Shown piece by piece: positions 32,039-41,011 of a stretch of DNA of 64,000 nt. Below the pieces are notes generated by a model that saw nothing but the letters and a program-made list of their open reading frames with translations, was not told the DNA's origin and did no database searches. The stretch is from Endozoicomonas sp. G2_2 (GTDB lineage Bacteria; Pseudomonadota; Gammaproteobacteria; Nevskiales; Salinisphaeraceae): positions 1 to 64,000 of the forward strand of contig NZ_JAGHQU010000002.1 of assembly GCF_017744135.1 (NCBI RefSeq), given 5' to 3'. The translations under genes were made by a program, and so were the position numbers. Position 1 is the stretch's first letter. Every line of letters begins with the position of its first letter.

Positions 32039-32935
32039 TCAGGCGCCCGTACCCAGGCGTGCGATTGATTGGCCCAGTACAAGCTTCTGGCCGCTTGCGA
32101 GCTCGTCCTGCCAGTTCAGCGCGCCGGGGCCGAACAGCAGGATCACACTGGAACCGATCGAGAACCGGCCCATCTCGTCCCCGCGGGCGTAGTAGGCCTG
32201 CTCGAGCACGGTGTCCGAGAAGTTCTCGTCGCGCGGGGCGGGACGATGTGGCGGACAGATCTGGCCAGCCCAGCGGGTGTGAATGCCACCGACGATAAAC
32301 GCGCCGACCATCACCACGGCCATGGGCCCGACGGCCGTGTCGAACAATGTCACGAGCCGTTCGTTGCGCGCGAACAGCCGCGGTATCGATCGCACGCAGC
32401 GCGGATTGACCCCGAAAAGCCGGCCCGGCACGTAGCGCATTTCGCGCACGCAGCCATCCATCGGCATGTGCACGCGGTGGTAGTTGTCCGGGGCGAGATA
32501 GAACGTGGCATAGCGACCGCCGAGAAACGCGGCCGACCACGCTTCGCTGCCACCGAGCAGGGTGCGCAGGTCGTAGGCCATCCCCTTGGTCTGACAGATC
32601 GTGCCGGTACGGGCGTCGCCGAATGCGCCGAGCGTGCCGTCGACGGGGGATACGACGAGCTCGCGATCATCCGGCATCGGGCGCGCGCCCGGCGCGAGCG
32701 CGCGGGTGAAAAAGGCATTGAAGCTGGCGTAGGCGCGCGCATCCGGCTGGGCCGCCTCGGTCATGTCGATGCCGGGGTAAAGCCGCATGAACACGTCGAT
32801 GAGGCGTTGCTTGAGCCAGGGCATGCGCGCCCGCGCGAGCCCGTGGGCCGCGCGCGAAATCGCACGTGTGGGCAGGAACCAGAACAGGGCGGCGAACAGG
32901 CGGTCGCCGGCGCTGGCCGGAGAGGATGACATCAT
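32039..32935 (-). CDS. psd: Phosphatidylserine decarboxylase proenzyme
   Basis: A 298-residue type I Psd, an inner-membrane-associated enzyme that makes phosphatidylethanolamine. The self-cleavage motif (usually LGST) reads IGSS at about 260-263. Cleavage between Gly261 and Ser262 would give a ~37-residue alpha chain with the pyruvoyl group. Further family sequence is PVDGTLGAFG, APDNYHRVHMPMDGCVREMR and VMVGAFIVGGIHTRW. The N-terminal amphipathic region (LFAALFWFLPTRAISRAAHG) fits membrane attachment. The gene lies next to epmA, as in several gammaproteobacteria, but is transcribed towards it. Confidence 0.95.
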   Translation of the reverse strand: MMSSSPASAGDRLFAALFWFLPTRAISRAAHGLARARMPWLKQRLIDVFMRLYPGIDMTEAAQPDARAYASFNAFFTRALAPGARPMPDDRELVVSPVDGTLGAFGDARTGTICQTKGMAYDLRTLLGGSEAWSAAFLGGRYATFYLAPDNYHRVHMPMDGCVREMRYVPGRLFGVNPRCVRSIPRLFARNERLVTLFDTAVGPMAVVMVGAFIVGGIHTRWAGQICPPHRPAPRDENFSDTVLEQAYYARGDEMGRFSIGSSVILLFGPGALNWQDELASGQKLVLGQSIARLGTGA

Positions 32936-33143
32936 GCGCAGCGGTGGTCACTCGGTTGATGCGCGCAGCGTAGCGTCACCGCGACGGCACGCAAAGCGGT
33001 CAGGTGGTTTATCCTAGCTGCGCCGCTGCCCGACCGGTGGCCTGCGTGTGCGCGTTTTCGAAGTTCGCTACCTGCAACAGTGTGGCGGCACGCGCGCTGG
33101 CGCCGGGCGCGGGCGCACTCACGCCGTCGACAAACGAGCAGGT

Positions 33144-34079
33144 ATGACCGACAACGACAACAACGAAATCGCCAGCACGCTTACGCGGGTTCTCGACTAC
33201 ATCCGCTGGGGGGCGTCGCGTTTCGTTGCGGCCGAGCTCGCCTTCGGCCACGGCAGCGACAACGCCATCGACGAGGCCGCCCACCTGGTGCTCGATACGC
33301 TGCGCCTGGGCCCGGAAATGCCCGATGCCTATCTCGACGCCACGTTGACGCCCGCGGAGCGTGCCGCGGTGATCGCGATCATCGAGCGCCGTATCGAGAG
33401 CCGTCAGCCGGCGGCCTACATCACCCGCAAGGCCTGGTTTGCCGGGCTCGAATTCTTCGTCGACGAGCGCGTGATCGTGCCGCGTTCGCCCATCGCAGAG
33501 TTGATCGAAACCGAGTTCCAGCCCTGGCTGGGGCATCGCGAGCCGTTGTCGATTCTGGATCTGTGTACCGGCAGTGGCGCGATCGCCATTGCCTGTGCGC
33601 TGGCATTTCCAGAGGCGCGCGTGGTCGCCACCGACGCCAGTGCCGATGCGCTCGATGTCGCGCGCATCAACAGTGACAAGCACGATATCGGTCCCCAGGT
33701 CGAATACGTCGAGGCCGATCTGTTCGACGGGCTGCCCGCCGAGCGTTTCGACCTGATCGTGAGCAATCCGCCGTATGTCACCCGTGACGAGTGGGCGGGT
33801 CTGGCGCCGGAGTATCTGCACGAACCGGGCTTTGCCTTTCATGGCGATACCAATGACCTGTCGCTGGTTACCCGACTGCTGTTCGATGCCTGCGATTACC
33901 TGAGCGACGACGGGCTGCTGATACTGGAGGTCGGTTACAGCGCGTTCTTGCTGGAACAGACCCATCCGGATCTGCCGATAACATGGGTCGAACTGGAGCG
34001 CGGCGGGCTCGGCGTGGGCGTGCTCGAAGCCGAAGACTTGCGCGCCTGGGTCGATGCCCAGCGCGAAACCACGAGCTAA
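33144..34079 (+). CDS. prmB: Ribosomal protein L3 N5-glutamine methyltransferase
   Basis: A 311-residue class I methyltransferase of the PrmB/HemK group, which methylates the glutamine of a GGQ-like loop in ribosomal protein L3. The SAM site is ILDLCTGSGAIAIACA (about 134-149) and the glutamine-binding catalytic motif is NPPY (about 208-211, SNPPYVTRDEW). The N-terminal helical domain contains LGPEMPDAYLDATLTPAERA, typical of PrmB rather than PrmC. The start follows GAGCAGGT; a longer frame to 33048 is not supported. The stop lies three bases before the inverted-repeat element that fills the gap to aroC; prmB-aroC linkage is common in gammaproteobacteria. Confidence 0.93.
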   Translation: MTDNDNNEIASTLTRVLDYIRWGASRFVAAELAFGHGSDNAIDEAAHLVLDTLRLGPEMPDAYLDATLTPAERAAVIAIIERRIESRQPAAYITRKAWFAGLEFFVDERVIVPRSPIAELIETEFQPWLGHREPLSILDLCTGSGAIAIACALAFPEARVVATDASADALDVARINSDKHDIGPQVEYVEADLFDGLPAERFDLIVSNPPYVTRDEWAGLAPEYLHEPGFAFHGDTNDLSLVTRLLFDACDYLSDDGLLILEVGYSAFLLEQTHPDLPITWVELERGGLGVGVLEAEDLRAWVDAQRETTS

Positions 34080-34082
34080 TAT

Positions 34083-34368
34083 GGAACCTCTGATCTATTC
34101 CTCCGCGCATCGCGTTTGTGTCCCCAAAGGCGTTGATACAAGACGCAGAGCGCAGCGTCCGGGTCATTCCCGGAACAAGCTCTGCAACGCGGTTGCGGCG
34201 TCTTTGGGGCCAAACTTTTCTCGCAACGCGAGAAAAGCCGGGGCTTTGCGCGCGCCTGGACGGCGTCAGCGCTCGCTACCGTGCAATGAGCACGCTACGC
34301 TCGCGCTTCCTTGCCAGGCGCGCGCAAAGTCCTCCGGCGCGACCACGCAGGAATAGAGCAGAGGTTCC
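34083..34368. repeat. Structured element with 20-bp terminal inverted repeats, upstream of aroC
   Basis: The ends GGAACCTCTGATCTATTCCT (34083-34102) and AGGAATAGAGCAGAGGTTCC (34349-34368) are inverted repeats with one mismatch. Inside are a branched arm, CCCCAAAGGCG (from 34122) with CGTCTTTGGGG (to 34209), enclosing GCAGAGC/GCTCTGC and TCCGGG/CCCGGA; a perfect hairpin CTTTTCTCGC-AAC-GCGAGAAAAG (34215-34237); and a 16-bp perfect arm CTTTGCGCGCGCCTGG/CCAGGCGCGCGCAAAG (34244-34259 with 34314-34329) enclosing CGTGC/GCACG. The element fills the whole prmB-aroC gap. Its right end contains the AGAGG ribosome-binding site of aroC. It has no convincing reading frame. It may be a MITE-like element or a structured leader. 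Confidence 0.8.
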
Positions 34369-34369
34369 T

Positions 34370-35470
34370 ATGGCAGGCAATACCTGGGGCGAACGATTCA
34401 CGGTCACCACCTTCGGCGAAAGCCACGGTCCGGCGATCGGCTGCATTGTCGATGGCTGCCCGCCCGGGATCGAGATCAGCGAAACTGACTTGCAGACCGA
34501 TCTGGATCGCCGCAAGCCGGGCACATCGCGCTATGTGACCCAGCGTCGCGAGGACGACTGCGCGCGCATCGTCTCCGGTGTCTTCGAGGGCCGGACCACG
34601 GGCACGCCGATCGGTCTGATCATCGAGAACACCGACCAGCGCTCGCGTGACTACTCCAAGATTAAGGACGTGTTCCGCCCCAATCATGCGGACTATGCGT
34701 ACCTGCAGAAGTACGGCGTTCGCGACTATCGCGGCGGCGGGCGTTCCTCCGCGCGCGAGACGGCGACCCGCGTGGCGGCCGGCGCGATCGCGCGCAAGGT
34801 GCTCGCCGAGCGCTTCGGCGTGCGTATCCAGGGTTATCTCGCAGCGATGGGGCCGCTCACGCTCGCCTGCGAGGATCTGGATGCGGCCAATCACAACCCG
34901 TTCTTCTGCGCCGAGCCGACTCGGCTCGAAGAGCTGGAGAACTACATCAACGCGCTGCGCAAGGACGGCGATTCGATCGGCGCGCGTATCAACGTCGTCG
35001 CGACCGGCGTGCCGCCGGGGTGGGGCGAGCCGGTGTTCGACCGGCTCGACGCCGAGATCGCCAAGGCCCTGATGAGCATCAACGCGGTCAAGGGCGTGGA
35101 GATCGGCGACGGCTTTTCGGTGGTCAATCAGCGCGGCTCGGAACACCGTGACGAGATGGCGCCGGACGGCTTCGCCAGCAATCATTCCGGTGGTATCCAG
35201 GGCGGTATATCCAGCGGCCAGACGATCCGTGCGAGCATGGCGCTGAAGCCGACGTCGAGCATCATCATTCCCGGCGACACCATCGACACGCAGGGCAACG
35301 CCACGCAGATGCGCACCACGGGACGGCACGATCCCTGCGTCGGTCTGCGGGCGACGCCCATCGCCGAGGCCATGCTCGCGCTCACGCTGCTCGATCACGC
35401 GCTGCGCCATCGCGCGCAAAACGCGGACGTGCAGGGCACACTCGCGCCCATCGCCGCCGAGCGCGGTTGA
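34370..35470 (+). CDS. aroC: Chorismate synthase
   Basis: A 366-residue FMN-dependent chorismate synthase, the last step of the shikimate pathway (EPSP to chorismate). Signature segments are [19 protein letters not shown] (about 17-35), [17 protein letters not shown], the FMN/EPSP-binding [20 protein letters not shown] block followed by [14 protein letters not shown], and [17 protein letters not shown] near the C-terminus. The ATG follows AGAGGTTCCT, which lies in the terminal inverted repeat of the upstream element. Translation could therefore be blocked if that repeat pairs in the mRNA. A longer frame from 34118 reads through the element and is not credible. Confidence 0.96.
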   Translation: MAGNTWGERFTVTTFGESHGPAIGCIVDGCPPGIEISETDLQTDLDRRKPGTSRYVTQRREDDCARIVSGVFEGRTTGTPIGLIIENTDQRSRDYSKIKDVFRPNHADYAYLQKYGVRDYRGGGRSSARETATRVAAGAIARKVLAERFGVRIQGYLAAMGPLTLACEDLDAANHNPFFCAEPTRLEELENYINALRKDGDSIGARINVVATGVPPGWGEPVFDRLDAEIAKALMSINAVKGVEIGDGFSVVNQRGSEHRDEMAPDGFASNHSGGIQGGISSGQTIRASMALKPTSSIIIPGDTIDTQGNATQMRTTGRHDPCVGLRATPIAEAMLALTLLDHALRHRAQNADVQGTLAPIAAERG

Positions 35471-35557
35471 GGTTTGGACTTTCGTTTACATCGCAAGTCG
35501 ATGACCAGACGGCATAATATGAACGCATCCGCACATTGCCCGGGGGATTCCGTTTCG

Positions 35558-37099
35558 ATGACCACCAAGATCAAGACCACCGCCGCCACGGCGCTCATCG
35601 TTTCCGCGCTCGCGGGCGGCGTCGCCCACGCCGACATGGACACGGCGCGCCAGGCGCTTTCGAACAACGACTTCCCGGCGGCTGTTGAGGCGCTCGACGA
35701 GGTGCTGGCGCAGTCGCCCAACGACGCCGAGGCACGTTTTCTCAAGGGGTTGGCGCTGGCGCGAAGTGGCGACACCGGCGGCGCGCTGGACGTGTTCAAT
35801 GCGCTGGTAAAGAACAACCCCGACATGGCCGAGGCCTGGAACAATCTGGGTGTGCTGCGTGCGCGCGACAACGATCTTGCCGGCGCCCAGACCGCGTTGG
35901 AAAAAGCGGTCGAGATCAATCCCGAACATGGGCCGGCGCAGGAAAATCTTGGTGATATCTATGTCGCCATGGCGCAGACTGCCTACAGTCGCGCGGGCGA
36001 ACTGGAAAGCGACAACGCCATCGCGCGCGCCAAGAGCCAGCAGCTGGCCGAATTCATCGGCGGCGGCATGAGCAGTGCGCCGGCCGCCGCGGGCCAGGGC
36101 ACGTCCACGCCGCCGGCAGTGCCGAATGTCACCCGCGGCGCGCAGGCACAGGTGGCCGTCGACACGAGCACGCCGCAGGCCACATTGCAGACCTGGGCGA
36201 AGCTCTGGTCGGCGCAGGACGTGCGCGGCTATCTGTCCATGTACGGCGATGCGTTCGTGCCGTCAGACGGCATGAGCCGCTCGGCCTGGGCTGCGCAGCG
36301 CCGCGACCGGGTCGGTTCACCCGCGCGCATCGATATCGGCTTGAGCAATACCCGGATCGACCGTCGCGGTGAGCAGGCGCTGGTGACCTTCACCCAGCGC
36401 TACGAGTCCAACACCTATCAGGACGAAGAGCGCAAGGCGCTGCTCATGGGTGAAACGGCCGATGGCTGGCAGATTCTGCGCGAAGGCGGGGCCGACGAGG
36501 TCGCCTTCACGGTTGCCGAAAATGCGACGCCGGCACAGACGGAAAGCGTCGATAGCCGCATCGTTGCGGACGACGCGTCCGGCGAGCTTGCCGATACGCC
36601 GCCCGCCGACGCCGAGGCAATGCAGGCACACGCGCAGTCCGAAGCGCCGCCGACCGACGAGAGCGCGTCGCAGCAGCCCGCCGGGCAGACAGCCGCTGGG
36701 CAAACGGCGAACAACGCGCCGGCGGGTTCGGCGCCCGCACAAATGCAGGCCGAAAGTCAGGCGCAGGCCCGTCAGGCCGTTGAACGTGCGCTGCAGGACT
36801 GGGCTGCGGCCTGGGCTGCACAGGACGTCGGGCGTTACCTGAACGCCTACAGCGACAACTACAAGCCGCGCGGCGGCGTGTCGCTGAGCGACTGGGTGCG
36901 CGGACGCCGCCAGTCGGTGAGTTCACCGGCCTGGATCAAGGTGGAGATCAGTGACCTGCAGGTCAGTCTGCTGGGCGATGATCGTGCGCAGGCCAACTTT
37001 AACCAGCATTACCACTCGAACACCTACGAAGATCGCGAGCGCAAGCGCGTGACGCTGGTTCGCGAAGACGGCGGCTGGCGGATCGTACGCGAAAGCTGA
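35558..37099 (+). CDS. Exported TPR protein with two tandem NTF2-like (Cds6-type) domains
   Basis: A ~513-residue exported protein. The start at 35558 gives a good signal peptide (MTTKIKTTAATALIVSALAG, cut after HA). Residues about 27-150 hold about three TPRs (e.g. NDAEARFLKGLALARSGDTG and MAEAWNNLGVLRARDNDLAG). Two homologous NTF2/SnoaL-like domains follow (about 205-310 and 410-513). Both share W-x-x-QDV-x-x-YL, a SxSxW-like turn, RRxxVxSPA, SNTYxDxERK and a final GWxIxRE. A low-complexity Ala/Gln/Pro linker (about 330-405) separates them. The NTF2 domains resemble those fused to L,D-transpeptidases (Cds6 family), but no transpeptidase domain is present. A periplasmic binding or assembly role is likely; its function is unknown. 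Confidence 0.75.
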   Translation: MTTKIKTTAATALIVSALAGGVAHADMDTARQALSNNDFPAAVEALDEVLAQSPNDAEARFLKGLALARSGDTGGALDVFNALVKNNPDMAEAWNNLGVLRARDNDLAGAQTALEKAVEINPEHGPAQENLGDIYVAMAQTAYSRAGELESDNAIARAKSQQLAEFIGGGMSSAPAAAGQGTSTPPAVPNVTRGAQAQVAVDTSTPQATLQTWAKLWSAQDVRGYLSMYGDAFVPSDGMSRSAWAAQRRDRVGSPARIDIGLSNTRIDRRGEQALVTFTQRYESNTYQDEERKALLMGETADGWQILREGGADEVAFTVAENATPAQTESVDSRIVADDASGELADTPPADAEAMQAHAQSEAPPTDESASQQPAGQTAAGQTANNAPAGSAPAQMQAESQAQARQAVERALQDWAAAWAAQDVGRYLNAYSDNYKPRGGVSLSDWVRGRRQSVSSPAWIKVEISDLQVSLLGDDRAQANFNQHYHSNTYEDRERKRVTLVREDGGWRIVRES

Positions 37100-37111
37100 T
37101 CGGCGTCGCGT

Positions 37112-37993
37112 TCACAGCGCCGGCGCTCGAACCCGGTCGAGCAGGGCGAGCAACGCGTCCGCGGCGTTGGAGAGCGTGCGCCGCGGATGCCGAATGGCGC
37201 CCAGTCGCCGCTGGATAAACAGCCCCGGTATGTTCAGGCGCACGAGCTCGGGGTGCTCCATCGACGTCGGCAGAACCGTCCAGCCAATGCCGACCCCCGC
37301 GAGCATGCGTAACGTCTCCAGATAGTGGCTGGTCATGCGCGGCGTGATACTCACGTCCAGTGTGCCCAAAGCGTGCGCGATGATCGCGTAGGTGTAGCTT
37401 TCCACCGGCGGTAGCACGCAGGCATGCGGTGCCAGATCCGCTGCCGTGATGTCCCGTTTGGCCGATAGCGGATGGTCGCGGCCGACGAAAACGCTCATTG
37501 GGTCCGGCCAGATGCAGTCCTCCACGAGTGCCGGGTGTGCCGGTGTGGGCAGCGTGATCACCGCGACCTCGCGCTCGCCGTTGGCAACGCTGCGACAGGC
37601 GGCCTCGGAATCCACGAACACGATCTCCGGCTCGACCTGCGGGTAGCGTTGCACGAACGTGCGCAGCACCGCCGGCATGCGGTGCAGCCCCACGTGATGC
37701 GACAGCGCCAGCCGCAGATTGCCCGCGACTTCGGCGCCGAGGTTGTCCAGCGCGCGTCCGCCGTCCTGCAATGCCGCGAGCAGTTCGCGGGCGTGCGGCA
37801 ACCAGGCCCGCCCGGCCTCGGTAAGTGCTACCCCGCGGCCGATGCGGTCGAACAGCGTATGCCCGAGGCGTTGTTCGAGGGTGGCCAGGCGCTTGCTGAT
37901 CGTGGGCTGGCTCAGATGCAACGCTTCGCTGGCTGCCTGAAACGAACCCAGGTCACAGACAGCCACAAACGCACGAATCGAGTCGGTCTGCAT
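37112..37993 (-). CDS. LysR-family regulator divergent from leuC
   Basis: A 293-residue LysR-type activator. The winged HTH occupies about 1-60 (FQAASEALHLSQPTISKRLA TLEQRL as family sequence), and a two-lobed effector-binding domain spans about 88-290. The start MQTDSIRAFVAVCDLGSF is chosen because family members begin the HTH there; the frame reaching 38083 would cross the leuC promoter. The gene is divergent from leuC with about 104 bases between. The same arrangement is found beside leuC in Pseudomonas, so it may regulate leuCDB, but its effector is unknown. Confidence 0.85.
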   Translation of the reverse strand: MQTDSIRAFVAVCDLGSFQAASEALHLSQPTISKRLATLEQRLGHTLFDRIGRGVALTEAGRAWLPHARELLAALQDGGRALDNLGAEVAGNLRLALSHHVGLHRMPAVLRTFVQRYPQVEPEIVFVDSEAACRSVANGEREVAVITLPTPAHPALVEDCIWPDPMSVFVGRDHPLSAKRDITAADLAPHACVLPPVESYTYAIIAHALGTLDVSITPRMTSHYLETLRMLAGVGIGWTVLPTSMEHPELVRLNIPGLFIQRRLGAIRHPRRTLSNAADALLALLDRVRAPAL

Positions 37994-38097
37994 GGCTTCT
38001 ACGCATGCGAAAAGGTAATTGATTATATCCGAAAGATTCACTTGAGTAATCGACGGCGCGACCGTAGTCTTGCGCCATCGCAAGTCAGGAGGCAGTG

Positions 38098-39507
38098 ATG
38101 GGTCAGACCCTCTACGAAAAACTCTTCAACGAACATCTGGTCCGCGAGGAGGACGGCAACGCGCTGCTCTATATCGACCGGCACATGGTCCACGAGGTGA
38201 CATCGCCACAGGCGTTCGAAGGCCTCACATTGGCAGACCGTCCGGTGTGGCGCGTGAACGCCAATCTGGCCGTGCCCGATCACAACGTGCCCACCGTCAA
38301 CCGCGACGGCGGTATTGCGGACACCATTTCGCGTGCCCAGGTCGACGCGCTGCTCAAGAACTGCAATACCCACGGCATCCGCCTGTTCGGGCTGGGTGAT
38401 CCGCGTCAGGGCATCGTGCATATCATCGGCCCGGAACAGGGTGCGACCCAACCGGGGATGACGATCGTCTGTGGCGACTCGCATACCGCCACCCACGGCG
38501 CCTTCGGCGCGCTGGCGTTCGGTATCGGTACCTCCGAGGTTGAGCACGTGCTGGCGACACAGACGCTGCCCCAGGCGCGTGCCAAGACCATGCTGGTGCG
38601 TGTCGACGGCCAGGTGGCGCCCGGCATCTCTGCCAAGGACATCATGCTCGCGATTATCGGCAAGATCGGCACCGCCGGCGGTACCGGCTACGTCATCGAG
38701 TACGGCGGCGAAGCGGTACGGGCGCTGTCGATGGAAGGACGCATGACCATTTGCAACATGTCGATTGAAGCGGGCGCCCGTGCCGGCATGGTGGCGGTCG
38801 ACGACACCACCGTGGAATACATGCGTGGACGCACCTACGCGCCTGATGGGGCGCAGTGGGATGCCGCTGAGGCCTACTGGCGTACGCTGGTTTCCGACGA
38901 CGACGCGACGTACGACGAGGTCGTGGTGCTCGACGCTGCCGAAATCGCGCCCCAGGTCACCTGGGGCACCTCGCCCGAGATGGTCGGGCCTGTCACCGAC
39001 CGCGTGCCGTCTCCCGATCAGGCGGCCAGCGACACGCAGGCTGAAAGCTGGCGAGCCGCGCTCGAGTACATGGATCTCACGCCGGGCGTGCCCATGACCG
39101 AAATCATGCTCGACAAGATCTTTCTTGGCTCATGCACGAACGCGCGCATCGAGGATCTGCGCGTTGCGGCGAAGTATCTCGAAGGCCGGCGCATCGCGCC
39201 GAATATCGAGCTCGCCATGGTGGTGCCCGGTTCCGGCCTCGTGAAGCAGCAGGCCGAAAAGGAAGGTCTGGACGAGATATTCAAGGCGGCCGGGTTTGAA
39301 TGGAGAGACGCCGGTTGTTCGATGTGCCTGGGCATGAACGACGACAATCTGTTGCCCGGCGAGCGTTGTGCATCGACTTCCAATCGCAATTTCGAAGGCC
39401 GCCAGGGCAAGGGTGGGCGAACCCATCTGGTCAGCCCGGCGATGGCCGCCGCCGCGGCCGTGTACGGGCACTTCGTGGATATCCGCGAGCTCGGCATCGC
39501 CGGCTGA
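38098..39507 (+). CDS. leuC: 3-isopropylmalate dehydratase large subunit
   Basis: A 469-residue LeuC, an aconitase-family enzyme that with LeuD isomerises 2- to 3-isopropylmalate in leucine synthesis. The [4Fe-4S] ligands are Cys346 ([14 protein letters not shown]), Cys407 and Cys410 ([12 protein letters not shown]). [19 protein letters not shown] and [20 protein letters not shown] are diagnostic. A strong AGGAGG (38087-38092) sits five bases before the ATG at 38098. The stop TGA overlaps the next start by one base (TGATG). It heads the leucine operon, divergent from the LysR regulator. Confidence 0.97.
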   Translation: MGQTLYEKLFNEHLVREEDGNALLYIDRHMVHEVTSPQAFEGLTLADRPVWRVNANLAVPDHNVPTVNRDGGIADTISRAQVDALLKNCNTHGIRLFGLGDPRQGIVHIIGPEQGATQPGMTIVCGDSHTATHGAFGALAFGIGTSEVEHVLATQTLPQARAKTMLVRVDGQVAPGISAKDIMLAIIGKIGTAGGTGYVIEYGGEAVRALSMEGRMTICNMSIEAGARAGMVAVDDTTVEYMRGRTYAPDGAQWDAAEAYWRTLVSDDDATYDEVVVLDAAEIAPQVTWGTSPEMVGPVTDRVPSPDQAASDTQAESWRAALEYMDLTPGVPMTEIMLDKIFLGSCTNARIEDLRVAAKYLEGRRIAPNIELAMVVPGSGLVKQQAEKEGLDEIFKAAGFEWRDAGCSMCLGMNDDNLLPGERCASTSNRNFEGRQGKGGRTHLVSPAMAAAAAVYGHFVDIRELGIAG

Positions 39508-40283
39508 TGAGCGCAAGCGACGACGTTTCAGCGCCCGAGGACTGGGATGCGGGCCAATACGCCCGGCATGCCCGCTTCGTGCCCGAGCTGGCCCGCTCGC
39601 TCGTCGACTGGCTCGCCCCGGAAGCCGGCGAACGGATTCTGGATCTGGGCTGTGGCGACGGTGTGCTCACGCAGGCGATCGCCGCTCGCGGCGCACGTGT
39701 TCTCGGCGTCGATCGCAGCCCGGCGTTCGTGACCGCGGCTCGTGACCGCGGCGTCGAGGCGATTGTCGGCGACGGGCACGAATTGCAATACGAGCAGTGT
39801 TTCGATGCCGTATTTTCCAATGCGGCGCTGCACTGGATGATCACCGACCCGCAGGCCGTGATTCGCGGTGTCGCGCGCGCCCTGCGTACCGGCGGGCGGT
39901 TCGTCGCGGAATTCGGCGGCGAAGGCAATATCGCGCCCATTCATGCCGCGCTACGTGACGAGGCGGCGGCACGCGGGCGTGATCCCGATCAGCTCGACCC
40001 CTGGTACTTTCCGTCGCTGGAAACCTATATGGATCAGCTGGAAAGCGGCGGTTTCTCGATTGTGCGTAAAGAGTGTTTCGAGCGTCCGACGCCACTGCCG
40101 GGCGATGTCTCGAACTGGCTGCAAACGCTGGCGGGGCCTTTTCTCCAGGCGTTCGAAATCGGCACGGCGCGCGAGGCATATGTCGCGGCGGTACGCGCGC
40201 GTCTGATCCCGGAACTGTGTGACAACAGCGGCCAATGGATCGCGCCCTATGTGAGGCTGCGTTTCGAAGCACGCAAGAACTGA
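39507..40283 (+). CDS. Class I SAM-dependent methyltransferase within the leu operon
   Basis: A 258-residue Rossmann methyltransferase. SAM motif I is ILDLGCGDGVLTQAI (about 44-58), followed by VLGVDRSPAFVTAARDRG, GDGHELQYEQCFDAVFSNAALHW and LRTGGRFVAEFGGEGN, which resemble trans-aconitate methyltransferase (Tam)-like or UbiE-like small-molecule enzymes. It is translationally coupled to leuC (1-base overlap), and leuD begins 37 bases downstream. The same kind of gene lies in the leu cluster of Pseudomonas between leuD and leuB. A carboxylate such as an isopropylmalate or aconitate analogue is a plausible substrate given the operon, but this is unproven. Confidence 0.85.
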   Translation: MSASDDVSAPEDWDAGQYARHARFVPELARSLVDWLAPEAGERILDLGCGDGVLTQAIAARGARVLGVDRSPAFVTAARDRGVEAIVGDGHELQYEQCFDAVFSNAALHWMITDPQAVIRGVARALRTGGRFVAEFGGEGNIAPIHAALRDEAAARGRDPDQLDPWYFPSLETYMDQLESGGFSIVRKECFERPTPLPGDVSNWLQTLAGPFLQAFEIGTAREAYVAAVRARLIPELCDNSGQWIAPYVRLRFEARKN

Positions 40284-40320
40284 TTGACGATAAAAATATT
40301 TTCGACACCGAGAACGAATC

Positions 40321-40965
40321 ATGCAGGCATTTACCGTTCACGAAGGCATCATCGCGCCGCTCGACCGGTCCAACGTCGATACCGACGCCATCATCCCGAA
40401 GCAGTTCCTCAAGTCGATTCGGCGTACCGGGTTCGGCCCGCATCTGTTCGACGACTGGCGGTATCTCGATCAGGGCGGGCTGGAGACGGAGATAGCCAGT
40501 CGACGCGAGAACCCCGAGTTCATTCTCAACACCGCGCCGTATCGCGATGCGAGCATCCTGCTCGCGCGGGAGAACTTCGGCTGCGGTTCGTCCCGCGAGC
40601 ACGCGGTGTGGGCGCTGGAGGACTTCGGTTTCCGGTGCGTGATCGCACCGAGTTTTGCCGATATCTTCTACAACAACTGCTTCAAGAATGGTGTGTTGCC
40701 GGTTGTTCTTGAAGCTGCGGAGGTCGATGCCTTGTTCAAGGCCGCCGAAGCCGAGCGCGGACTGAGCGCGCGGGTCGATCTCGTCGAGCAGCGAATCGTG
40801 CTGCCCGGCGGCCAGACGTACGACTTCGATATCGACGCCTATCGGCGCAAGAACATGCTCGACGGTCTGGACGACATCGGTCTGACGCTGCAGCATGCCG
40901 ACGAGATTCGCGCTTTCGAGGCGCGGCGCGCTCAGGAAAAACCGTGGCTGTTCCGCGATCTATAA
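40321..40965 (+). CDS. leuD: 3-isopropylmalate dehydratase small subunit
   Basis: A 214-residue LeuD, the swivelling domain that completes the LeuCD isomerase active site. [20 protein letters not shown] opens the protein. Conserved blocks are [39 protein letters not shown] and [20 protein letters not shown]. It is separated from leuC by the methyltransferase gene and followed after 46 bases by leuB. The length is typical of the LeuD1 type. Confidence 0.97.
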   Translation: MQAFTVHEGIIAPLDRSNVDTDAIIPKQFLKSIRRTGFGPHLFDDWRYLDQGGLETEIASRRENPEFILNTAPYRDASILLARENFGCGSSREHAVWALEDFGFRCVIAPSFADIFYNNCFKNGVLPVVLEAAEVDALFKAAEAERGLSARVDLVEQRIVLPGGQTYDFDIDAYRRKNMLDGLDDIGLTLQHADEIRAFEARRAQEKPWLFRDL

Positions 40966-41011
40966 GCGAATTCTCAGCCGGTAACTGAAACCATAAGGAC
41001 ACCCTGGATTC

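Noticed and set aside
34118-34369. Longer aroC starting at 34118
   Set aside because: The extra 84 residues are translated from the inverted-repeat element and have no chorismate-synthase similarity; the ATG at 34370 begins with the family N-terminus.
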